In this document: one piece after another, positions 1 to 5,862 of the stretch | Layout of the letters: every line of letters begins with the position of its first letter | How positions within the stretch are numbered: the first letter of the stretch is position 1 | Source: an uncultured Polynucleobacter sp. | GTDB taxonomy: Bacteria; Pseudomonadota; Gammaproteobacteria; Burkholderiales; Burkholderiaceae | Direction of reading: 5' to 3' | Length of the DNA: 9,929 nucleotides | Assembly: GCA_937996825.1 (NCBI GenBank) | Contig: CALKUJ010000091.1 | Span: forward strand, 1-9,929 | Position numbers and translations under genes: made by a program | The notes under the pieces: model-generated | Database searches by the model: none | What the model saw: only the letters and a program-made list of their open reading frames with translations | What the model was told of the DNA's origin: nothing

Positions 1-126
1 TAGCAGCAGGCTTCTTAGCAGCTACTTTTTTCTTAGCAGCAGGCTTTTTAGCAGCAGCTTTCTTAGCAGCAGGCTTCTTAGCAGCTACTTTTTTCTTAGC
101 AGCAGGCTTTTTAGCAGCTACTTTCT
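1..126. repeat. 63-bp tandem repeat, two copies, inside the histone-like gene
   Basis: Positions 1-63 and 64-126 are the same 63-base unit, differing at only two adjacent bases (gcagcag versus gcagcta near the end of the unit). The unit is exactly 21 codons, so gain or loss of a copy keeps the frame. More copies may lie beyond the left edge. Near-identity at the DNA level, including synonymous positions, points to recent duplication or slippage rather than only protein-level selection. Confidence 0.85.
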
Positions 127-202
127 TAGCAGCTGGTTTCTTTGCAGCTACTTTTTTAGCAGCTGGTTTCTTTGCAGCAGGTTTTTTCTTGGCAGTTGCC
201 AT
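1..202 (-). CDS. Histone H1-like, lysine/alanine-rich DNA-binding protein (partial, N-terminal 67 codons)
   Basis: The minus-strand frame opens at ATG (200-202) and stays open to the left edge, so the C-terminus and stop are missing. It reads MATAKKK, then pentapeptides of the form [PVA]-A-A-K-K, sometimes with a third lysine, eleven full copies in 67 residues. About 40 percent of residues are lysine and there are no acidic or aromatic residues. This composition matches the bacterial histone H1-like families (HC2/AlgP-type tails), which bind DNA non-specifically and influence nucleoid compaction; that role is family knowledge. A good Shine-Dalgarno AAGGAG (209-214) sits 6 bases from the ATG and fixes the start. 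The gene follows nrdB on the same strand but is separated from it by about 360 bases and a terminator, so it is probably its own transcription unit. A globular part, if any, would be outside the window. Confidence 0.85.
   Translation of the reverse strand, partial: MATAKKKPAAKKPAAKKVAAKKPAAKKVAAKKPAAKKKVAAKKPAAKKAAAKKPAAKKKVAAKKPAA
127..186. repeat. 30-bp tandem repeat, two copies, inside the histone-like gene
   Basis: Positions 127-156 and 157-186 repeat a 30-base unit starting tagcagctggtttctttgca, differing only around the gcagcta/gcagcag step. The unit is 10 codons, that is two AAKK pentapeptides, and lies at the N-terminal end of the protein. It is a different unit from the neighbouring 63-bp repeat, so at least two separate expansions shaped this gene. 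Confidence 0.8.
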
Positions 203-208
203 ATTAAA

Positions 209-214
209 CTCCTT
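209..214 (-). promoter_or_regulatory. Ribosome binding site of the histone-like gene
   Basis: AAGGAG on the minus strand, 6 bases before the ATG at 200-202. It is the strongest Shine-Dalgarno sequence in the window and fits a highly expressed small basic protein. Confidence 0.8.
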
Positions 215-284
215 CACGTGAGAGTGATTTACTAATACTACTGATTAAAGAAACCCGACCACACCAACTTCGTGTGAGCGAGCC

Positions 285-327
285 ATTCATCGGCGCGCCA
301 CTCACTACACGTCGCACGCTAATGAAT
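285..327 (-). other. Imperfect hairpin in the leader of the histone-like gene
   Basis: On the minus strand ATTCAT pairs with ATGAAT and, two bases further in, GCGTGC pairs with GCGCGC through one G-U wobble, around a loop of 15 bases. The wobble becomes a C-A mismatch in a plus-strand transcript, so the structure favours minus-strand RNA. It starts just after the terminator-like hairpin and ends about 80 bases before the histone start. There is no U-run after it. It could be a 5' untranslated structure or chance; I cannot tell. Confidence 0.4.
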
Positions 328-332
328 CTTGG

Positions 333-368
333 AAAAAAAGCCGTGACCTCTACAGGTGACGGCTTTTT
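333..368. terminator. Bidirectional rho-independent terminator-like hairpin downstream of nrdB
   Basis: GCCGTGACC (340-348) pairs with GGTGACGGC (355-363) with one central mismatch and a 6-base loop. The stem is flanked by seven A (333-339) and five T (364-368), so either strand gives a GC-rich stem followed by a U-run. On the minus strand the U-run is seven long, fitting an end for the nrdA-nrdB transcript about 190 bases after the nrdB stop and separating it from the histone-like gene. Confidence 0.7.
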
Positions 369-419
369 AAATAAGTTAGAAGAATGTTTAAAACTGTCTA
401 AAGAAATAGAAGACAACTC

Positions 420-437
420 ACTCTGATGATTCAGAGT
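420..437. other. Perfect 7-bp inverted repeat in the nrdB 3' flank
   Basis: ACTCTGA and TCAGAGT flank a 4-base loop. On the plus strand it is followed by only three T, and on the minus strand by no U-run, so it is not a good terminator. It may protect the 3' end of the nrd transcript or be incidental. Confidence 0.35.
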
Positions 438-559
438 TTTCGGTTTTAATCCGTGTTGTTGGCGACTACCTATCAACAGTTTTTTCTCCTAGTGTTTTTA
501 CAACTTTCGTGATAGTACAACTTAAGAGATGCGTTGTCATTAATTATTTTAAAAAAAAT

Positions 560-1747
560 TTACTCCCAGTTCAACGCACCACCAGTTTGATATTCAATAA
601 CGCGAGTTTCAAAGAAGTTTCTTTCCTTCTTCAAGTCGATCATTTCACTCATCCATGGGAAAGGATTCTCTTCGTTCGGGAACATTGCTTCAAGACCAAT
701 TTGCATACAACGGCGGTTGCAAATGTAGCGCAAATAACCCTTGAACATTGGCGCGTTCAAACCTAGAACACCTCTAGGCATGGTGTCTTCGGCGTAGCGG
801 TACTCCAACTCAACCGCTTTTTCGAACAAACCGCGCAACTCTTCCTTGAACTCTGGCGTCCACAAGTGTGGGTTTTCCAACTTGATCTGGTTGATCATGT
901 CGATACCAAAGTTGCAATGCAATGACTCATCACGCAAGATGTACTGATACTGCTCTGCAGCACCGGTCATCTTGTTTTGACGGCCCATCGCCAAAATTTG
1001 CGTAAAACCAACATAGAAGAACAAGCCTTCCATGATGCAGGCGAAGACAATCAAAGAGCGCAATAGCTTCTGATCGTTCTCAGGGGTACCTGTTTCGAAT
1101 GATGGATCAGTCAAAACATCGATGAATGGGATTAAAAACTCATCTTTGTCACGAATTGACTTCACTTCATGGTACGCATTGAAGATTTCAGCCTGATCTA
1201 AACCCAAAGATTCCACAATGTATTGGTAGGCATGGGTATGAATCGCCTCTTCAAAAGCTTGGCGCAACAAATATTGACGGCATTCTGGGGCTGTGATCTG
1301 ACGATAAGTACCCAAAACAATGTTATTGGCAGCCAATGAGTCAGCTGTTACAAAGAAACCAAGATTACGCATGATGATGCGGCGCTCATCTTCGGTCAGA
1401 CCATTAGGGTCTTTCCAAAGGGCGATATCTCGGGTCATATTGATCTCTTGAGGCATCCAGTGGTTAGCACAACCAGCCAAATACTTTTCCCAAGCCCATT
1501 TATATTTAAATGGCACCAATTGGTTCACGTCTGTTGAACCATTGATGATGCGCTTGTCAGCAACGTTCACGCGACGAGCAGCAGCATCTTCTGGGTCAAT
1601 CGATGCTGAAGGGGCTGATGCTGATGACATTGGCATCGGCATTGGGCGGTTAGGCAACGGACTATTTTCTGTCGTAACAGATGGGGTCATTGCTGGCGCA
1701 GCTTTTGCAACTGGTGCGGCTACCGTTTCTTCATCCCAATTCAACAT
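560..1747 (-). CDS. nrdB: Ribonucleoside-diphosphate reductase, class Ia, beta (R2, radical-bearing) subunit
   Basis: The 395-residue R2 subunit houses the dimetal site and tyrosyl radical needed by NrdA to reduce ribonucleoside diphosphates. Aligning by motif with E. coli R2, I read metal ligands Asp136 (TADS), Glu167 and His170 (EEAIH), Glu240 (IMEG), Glu274 and His277 (DESLH), and the radical Tyr174 (THAY). Trp97 and C-terminal Tyr386 fit the electron-transfer path, and the tail TGGALNWE is the R1-binding end. Residues 1-60 are an Ala/Pro/Ser/Met-rich extension, probably disordered. The core from about residue 59 resembles, from memory, the Chlamydia R2 lineage (DVNQLVP, KYKWAWE, RQAFEEA), yet keeps Tyr where Chlamydia has Phe. 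The start has GGAG (1756-1759) 8 bases upstream. It lies 55 bases after nrdA, so it is the second gene of the nrdA-nrdB operon. Confidence 0.97.
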   Translation of the reverse strand: MLNWDEETVAAPVAKAAPAMTPSVTTENSPLPNRPMPMPMSSASAPSASIDPEDAAARRVNVADKRIINGSTDVNQLVPFKYKWAWEKYLAGCANHWMPQEINMTRDIALWKDPNGLTEDERRIIMRNLGFFVTADSLAANNIVLGTYRQITAPECRQYLLRQAFEEAIHTHAYQYIVESLGLDQAEIFNAYHEVKSIRDKDEFLIPFIDVLTDPSFETGTPENDQKLLRSLIVFACIMEGLFFYVGFTQILAMGRQNKMTGAAEQYQYILRDESLHCNFGIDMINQIKLENPHLWTPEFKEELRGLFEKAVELEYRYAEDTMPRGVLGLNAPMFKGYLRYICNRRCMQIGLEAMFPNEENPFPWMSEMIDLKKERNFFETRVIEYQTGGALNWE

Positions 1748-1802
1748 AATGTGTTCTCCAAATTCTTTTTAAATTGCATTTTTACAATCGTTAATATACG
1801 AC

Positions 1803-4754
1803 TTATTGACAAGCTTCGCATTCATCAAAGCCAGCATCACCTGGGCGCATCGTACAAACAGGACCGTCTGCTTCAACAGCTGCAGCAGCAGCCGCTGCCA
1901 AAGTTGGATCACCATTCGATACTGAGTTCAAAGCGCCACCTTTAACAGTTGATTTCTCAACGTGAGTCGCTGAAATCGTGCGCAAGTAATATGTTGTTTT
2001 TAAACCACGCAACCAAGCTAGCTTGTAGGTGTCATCCAACTTCTTACCAGATGCGCCTGCCATGTAGATGTTCAATGACTGAGCCTGATCAATCCATTTT
2101 TGACGACGTGATGCAGCTTCAACCAACCACTGAGGCTCAACTTCAAACGCTGTAGCGTACAAATCACGCAAATCTTGAGGAATGCGATCGATTTTTGACA
2201 ATGAACCGTCAAAGTACTTCAAGTCGGCAATCATGACCTCATCCCACAAGCCACGCGCCTTCAAATCGCGCACCAAATAATCATTCACCACTGTGAATTC
2301 ACCTGAAAGGTTAGATTTCACAAAAAGGTTCTGATAAGTTGGCTCGATACAGGCTGAAACACCAATGATGTTAGAAATTGTGGCTGTTGGCGCAATCGCC
2401 ACACAGTTTGAGTTGCGCATACCGAACTGCTTGATACGGTTGCGAACTGGTGTCCAATCCATCTTAGAAGACATGTCGACTTCAACATAGCCACCACGCT
2501 GTTCAGCCAACAACTTGACTGAATCCTGCGGCAGAATACCGCGATCCCACAAAGAACCCTTGTAAGTCTCGTAAGTGCCACGCTCTTCGGCCAACTCTGT
2601 TGAGGCCAAGTAAGCGTAGTAGCAAACAGCTTCCATGGATTCATCCGCAAACTGAACCGCTGCATCGCTGGCGTAAGGGATACGCAACATGTGCAAGCAA
2701 TCCTGGAAGCCCATGATGCCCATACCAACTGGACGATGCTTCATGTTTGAGTTACGGGCTTTAGCAACAGCGTAATAGTTGATATCAATCACGTTATCCA
2801 ACATGCGCATCGCTGTGCGGATGGTTTTTTGTAGTTTCTCGTGATCAAGCACCAAATTACCGCTTGCGTCAGCCTTCAAATGTACCGCCAAGTTCACTGA
2901 ACCCAAGTTACAAACAGCGATTTCTGTTTCGTTGGTGTTCAAAGTGATTTCTGTGCACAAGTTTGATGAGTGAACCACGCCTACGTGCTGCTGAGGGCTG
3001 CGCACGTTGCATGGATCTTTGAACGTGATCCATGGGTGGCCTGTTTCAAACAACATACCCAACATCTTGCGCCACATATCCAAGGCATTGACCTTCTTGA
3101 ATGGCTTGATTTCACCATTGGCAGCTTTTTGCTCGTAAGCCAAATAAGCTTTTTCGAACTCCAAACCAAACTTATCGTGCAAATCTGGGCAAGTAGATGG
3201 GGTGAACAATGTCCACTCACCTTTTTCCATCACACGCTTCATGAACAAGTCTGGAATCCAGTTAGCAGTGTTCATGTCATGCGTACGGCGACGGTCGTCA
3301 CCAGTGTTTTTACGCAACTCTAGGAATTCTTCTACGTCTAAGTGCCAAGTTTCCAAGTATGCGCAAACTGCACCCTTGCGCTTACCACCTTGGTTCACGG
3401 CAACAGCTGTGTCGTTCACTACCTTCAAGAAAGGCACAACACCTTGTGACTTACCGTTTGTTCCTTTGATATGACTACCCAAAGAACGCACGTTCGTCCA
3501 ATCGTTACCCAAACCGCCGGCAAACTTAGACAACAAAGCGTTTTCTTTCAAACCTTCGTAGATACCATCTAAATCATCAGGAATCGTTGTGAGGTAGCAG
3601 CTAGACAACTGTGAGCGCAATGTTGCTGAGTTGAACAATGTTGGTGTGCTGGACATGAAATCAAATGTTGACAGGATTTCATAGAACTCAATCGCACGGT
3701 CTTCACGATTCACTTCATTCAAGGCCAAGCCCATCGCCACACGCATGAAGAATGCCTGAGGCATTTCGATGCGGTGATCTTCAATGTGCAAGAAATAACG
3801 GTCGTACAAAGTCTGCAAGCCCAAGTAGTTGAACTGCAAATCACGATCAGCTTTCAAAGCGGCGCCCAACTTGACCAAGTCATAAGTCAATAAACGCTTA
3901 TCTAACAACTCTGCATCCACGCCTTGCTTGATGAATTTCGGGAAGTAGTTGATGTATTCAGCAGCCATTGCGCCTTGCGGTACTTCACGACCCAAGATTT
4001 CTTTACGAATGGTGTGCATCAAAATACGGGCGGTTACCTGGCTGTATGCAGGATCTTTTTCAATCCATGTGCGTGACGCCAAAATAGCTGAGTCATACAC
4101 CTGAGCCATCGGAACGCCTTCGTACAAATTCTTGATCGTTTCTTTGATGATTGGCTCTGCGTTCACTGCATTACCCAAACCTTCGCATGCCGCCTGAATC
4201 ACCATTTGTAATGCAGCCATATCCAAAGGTTTGACCACGCCATTGTCTGTCACATTGATGCCTGGGTGATCAACGATTGGAGCTACTGGCTGAGCAGCCA
4301 CTTGTGCTGCACGTTCTTGATTGCGCTTTTCACGATAAAGAACATAGGCACGAGCCACGTTGTGCTCACCACTGCGCATCAAAGCCAATTCAACTTGATC
4401 TTGGATATCTTCAATGTGGAAAGTTCCACCATTAGGACGGCTGCGCAATAAAGCGCGCACAACCACTTGAGTCAATTGCTCTACTTGCTCACGCACTCTT
4501 GCAGATGCGGCCCCTTGACCACCATTGACTGCTAAAAATGCTTTTGTAACTGCGATTGCAATTTTTGATGGTTCAAACGCCACAACTGAACCATTGCGAC
4601 GAATGATTTTGTAATCGCTTAATTGTGTTGCTTGCGCACCACCGACACCACCGGCCACAAATCCTTCAGAAGGGTTTTGACTAACTTGACCAGTTGATTG
4701 GCCAGAAAATGGATTGGATGTTTGGCCAGAAACTTGTGGGTCTACGTACGTCAT
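1803..4754 (-). CDS. nrdA: Ribonucleoside-diphosphate reductase, class Ia, alpha (R1, catalytic) subunit with two ATP cones
   Basis: The 983-residue R1 reduces NDPs to dNDPs. Residues 1-45 are a low-complexity leader; about 47-145 form an ATP-cone (IRRNGSVVAFEPSKI); about 163-255 form a second cone-like segment equivalent to the single cone of E. coli R1; the catalytic barrel follows. Visible active-site residues are redox Cys386 (SSCYL) and Cys615 (AVCNLG), thiyl-radical Cys600 with Asn598 and Glu602 (SNLCTEI), the radical-transfer pair Tyr922-Tyr923 (TTYYLR), the PTATIS loop (789-794) and the C-terminal shuttle pair Cys979/Cys982 (ECEACQ). Length fits double-cone R1 proteins such as that of Pseudomonas aeruginosa rather than the 761-residue E. 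coli form. AAGGGAG (4760-4766) precedes the ATG by 5 bases. It is the first gene of the operon with nrdB and lies behind an NrdR-box pair. Confidence 0.97.
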   Translation of the reverse strand: MTYVDPQVSGQTSNPFSGQSTGQVSQNPSEGFVAGGVGGAQATQLSDYKIIRRNGSVVAFEPSKIAIAVTKAFLAVNGGQGAASARVREQVEQLTQVVVRALLRSRPNGGTFHIEDIQDQVELALMRSGEHNVARAYVLYREKRNQERAAQVAAQPVAPIVDHPGINVTDNGVVKPLDMAALQMVIQAACEGLGNAVNAEPIIKETIKNLYEGVPMAQVYDSAILASRTWIEKDPAYSQVTARILMHTIRKEILGREVPQGAMAAEYINYFPKFIKQGVDAELLDKRLLTYDLVKLGAALKADRDLQFNYLGLQTLYDRYFLHIEDHRIEMPQAFFMRVAMGLALNEVNREDRAIEFYEILSTFDFMSSTPTLFNSATLRSQLSSCYLTTIPDDLDGIYEGLKENALLSKFAGGLGNDWTNVRSLGSHIKGTNGKSQGVVPFLKVVNDTAVAVNQGGKRKGAVCAYLETWHLDVEEFLELRKNTGDDRRRTHDMNTANWIPDLFMKRVMEKGEWTLFTPSTCPDLHDKFGLEFEKAYLAYEQKAANGEIKPFKKVNALDMWRKMLGMLFETGHPWITFKDPCNVRSPQQHVGVVHSSNLCTEITLNTNETEIAVCNLGSVNLAVHLKADASGNLVLDHEKLQKTIRTAMRMLDNVIDINYYAVAKARNSNMKHRPVGMGIMGFQDCLHMLRIPYASDAAVQFADESMEAVCYYAYLASTELAEERGTYETYKGSLWDRGILPQDSVKLLAEQRGGYVEVDMSSKMDWTPVRNRIKQFGMRNSNCVAIAPTATISNIIGVSACIEPTYQNLFVKSNLSGEFTVVNDYLVRDLKARGLWDEVMIADLKYFDGSLSKIDRIPQDLRDLYATAFEVEPQWLVEAASRRQKWIDQAQSLNIYMAGASGKKLDDTYKLAWLRGLKTTYYLRTISATHVEKSTVKGGALNSVSNGDPTLAAAAAAAVEADGPVCTMRPGDAGFDECEACQ

Positions 4755-4839
4755 TCGAACTCCCTTTATCTATATATATGTATTAATTGGGTAAAAAGTC
4801 TATTTTTTGATTTTTTTCAACGGCTATTCGCTATAAATA

Positions 4840-4855
4840 ACACTACATTTAGTGT
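4840..4855 (-). promoter_or_regulatory. NrdR box (proximal) upstream of nrdA
   Basis: ACACTACATTTAGTGT is a near-perfect palindrome with ACACTA/TAGTGT arms, matching the known NrdR consensus acaCwATATwGtgt closely. NrdR is the zinc-ribbon/ATP-cone repressor of ribonucleotide reductase genes; its gene is not in the window. The box lies about 85 bases before the nrdA start, just downstream of the predicted transcription start. Confidence 0.8.
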
Positions 4856-4871
4856 TTTTTCTGCGACAACG

Positions 4872-4887
4872 GTACTAAGTATAGGGT
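4872..4887 (-). promoter_or_regulatory. NrdR box (distal) upstream of nrdA, overlapping the -10
   Basis: GTACTAAGTATAGGGT matches an idealised NrdR box (ACACTATATATAGTGT) at 11 of 16 positions. It is weaker than the proximal box but begins exactly 32 bases from it, the near-three-turn spacing typical of paired NrdR boxes. It overlaps the predicted -10 hexamer, so bound NrdR would block RNA polymerase. Confidence 0.7.
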
Positions 4888-4907
4888 ATTTATGATTATT
4901 TTGATAA
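4878..4907 (-). promoter_or_regulatory. Predicted sigma-70-type promoter of nrdA-nrdB
   Basis: On the minus strand TTATCA (4902-4907, 4 of 6 to the -35 consensus) is followed after 18 bases by TATACT (4878-4883, 5 of 6 to the -10 consensus). Transcription would start near 4871, giving a leader of about 117 bases. Support comes mainly from the overlap with the distal NrdR box. A competing weaker pair (TAGACT, 17 bases, ATATAT) lies closer to the gene. Confidence 0.4.
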
Positions 4908-4974
4908 GGATTTTTTGCTAAAAATACCTATCGAAATCCCTAATCTGGGCCTATTTTTGATGACTTTTTGGCAC

Positions 4975-4994
4975 CTTTTTAGGGCTTTTTAGGG
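4975..4994. repeat. Tandem decamer CTTTTTAGGG x2 between ampD and nrdA
   Basis: Two exact copies of a 10-base unit lie head to tail (4975-4984, 4985-4994). They are bracketed by the inverted pair GCACC (4971-4975) and GGTGC (4993-4997), so the stretch can also form a short stem with a T-rich loop. It is about 70 bases upstream of the nrdA promoter candidate. Function is unknown and chance is possible. Confidence 0.5.
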
Positions 4995-5005
4995 TGCAGA
5001 TTTAC

Positions 5006-5028
5006 TTGGTTAGCACTCACTAACCCAA
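5006..5028 (-). other. Short hairpin just downstream of ampD
   Basis: GGTTAG (5008-5013) pairs with CTAACC (5020-5025) around a 6-base loop; TTGG/CCAA extends it with one bulged C. It begins about 25 bases after the ampD stop. On the minus strand it is followed by AAGTAAAT rather than a U-run, so it is at best a weak or rho-aided terminator and ypjD-ampD transcription may read on towards nrdA. Confidence 0.4.
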
Positions 5029-5052
5029 AAAGGTAAGACTTAATTGAAAAGA

Positions 5053-5862
5053 CTAATTTCTATTTTCAAGACCGTAAGGAAGTTGTCTCACGGGAATATT
5101 GGCTTCATCAGCAAATCTCTGCCATTCGAAATGAATGCCGGGATCGGTTTTTCGACCTGGCGCGACATCACTGTGGCCAGCATAAGCAGAAATCGGATGA
5201 GCTTTTTGTAGAGCGGCGACCAATTCTTTTAATGCAGAGTATTGAGCCGGACCAAAAGGCACGTCATCACTGCCCTCCAATTCAATACCAATTGAAAAGT
5301 CATTGCAGCGCTGGCGTCCAAAAAAATCAGAAACTCCTGCATGCCAAGCACGATTCAAAGTTGATACAAATTGCTGCACATGACCATCTCGACGAATTAA
5401 GAAATGACTCGACACTTGTCGATCTGCAATTTCAGCAAAATAAGGATGCGCTTTCGGATCTAATCGATTTTGAAAGAAGTCAGCAATATGATTTCCGCCA
5501 AATTGACCTGGTGGCAAACTGATGTGATGAATCAATACCAGCTCAACAGGAAGTCCCTCTGGTCGTGAATCATAGTTAGGAGACTTGATCCATTCTGCCT
5601 GACCCCACCAACCTTTTGGATCAATGCTTGAACGATGTTCACGAGAGCAATAAGCTCCAACACCTTCACCCTGCGGAAATCTCAAACCACAATGAGGACA
5701 CTGCTCCATATTCTTGGGCTCAACTGGTTTCGTGGATGAGGAAGCTTTAGGTGCTGGCTTGGCTTGTGGCTTAGCGCTTGATCGATTGTTTTGAGAAATT
5801 TGCGCATAACGCCACCAAATGATCAAACCCGTGAGGATCAAGGTGAAGAGTAACCACTTCAT
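5053..5862 (-). CDS. ampD: AmpD-type 1,6-anhydro-N-acetylmuramyl-L-alanine amidase with N-terminal membrane anchor and zinc-ribbon-like domain
   Basis: The 269-residue protein is longer than E. coli AmpD (about 183). Residues about 86-262 are the zinc amidase_2 domain, which removes the stem peptide from anhydro-muropeptides in cell-wall recycling. I see the zinc ligands His112 (IHHISLPPG), His230 (AGHSD) and Asp240 (KTDPG), Glu194 in SIGIELEG and Lys238. Residues 3-17 are a single hydrophobic segment, 18-50 a Lys/Pro/Ala-rich linker, and 55-76 hold CPHC and CSREH, a C-C-C-H set that could bind zinc. That N-terminal module resembles the small PP0621-family proteins I recall as separate genes near ampD in Burkholderiales, so this looks like a fusion. 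Positive charge after the membrane segment predicts a cytoplasmic amidase, as expected for AmpD. Its ATG overlaps the ypjD stop (ATGA), implying translational coupling. Confidence 0.9.
   Translation of the reverse strand: MKWLLFTLILTGLIIWWRYAQISQNNRSSAKPQAKPAPKASSSTKPVEPKNMEQCPHCGLRFPQGEGVGAYCSREHRSSIDPKGWWGQAEWIKSPNYDSRPEGLPVELVLIHHISLPPGQFGGNHIADFFQNRLDPKAHPYFAEIADRQVSSHFLIRRDGHVQQFVSTLNRAWHAGVSDFFGRQRCNDFSIGIELEGSDDVPFGPAQYSALKELVAALQKAHPISAYAGHSDVAPGRKTDPGIHFEWQRFADEANIPVRQLPYGLENRN

Larger units (their letters stand above)
203..559. other. Gene-free region between nrdB and the histone-like gene
   Basis: I see no convincing protein here. From right to left it holds an AT-rich nrdB 3' flank (about 500-559), a perfect 7-bp hairpin (420-437), a bidirectional terminator-like hairpin (333-368), a long imperfect hairpin (285-327), a weak CACAC/GTGTG hairpin (260-276) and the histone ribosome binding site. 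The histone promoter should lie between the terminator and the gene, but I could not pick a clear -35/-10 pair. Confidence 0.6.

Noticed and set aside
1..186. Short regularly repeated DNA considered as a CRISPR array
   Set aside because: The units are directly adjacent with no unique spacers and encode an in-frame AAKK repeat protein.
292..299. GGCGCGCC 8-bp palindrome as an operator
   Set aside because: It is a single GC-rich palindrome that is largely explained as one arm of the hairpin at 285-327; no second copy or known regulator match is seen.
204..476. Minus-strand 90-codon frame from a TTG start, with AGGAG 8 bases upstream, between nrdB and the histone-like gene
   Set aside because: It runs straight through the bidirectional terminator hairpin and the histone leader and ends on the histone ribosome binding site. 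Its translation has no recognisable domain and looks like random composition.
509..766. Plus-strand frame antisense to the nrdB 3' end
   Set aside because: It overlaps a strongly conserved gene on the other strand, resembles no protein family and has no ribosome binding site.
2970..3323. Plus-strand 117-codon frame inside nrdA, and similar frames on both strands within nrdA
   Set aside because: These are antisense or out-of-frame shadows of a conserved 983-residue coding region.
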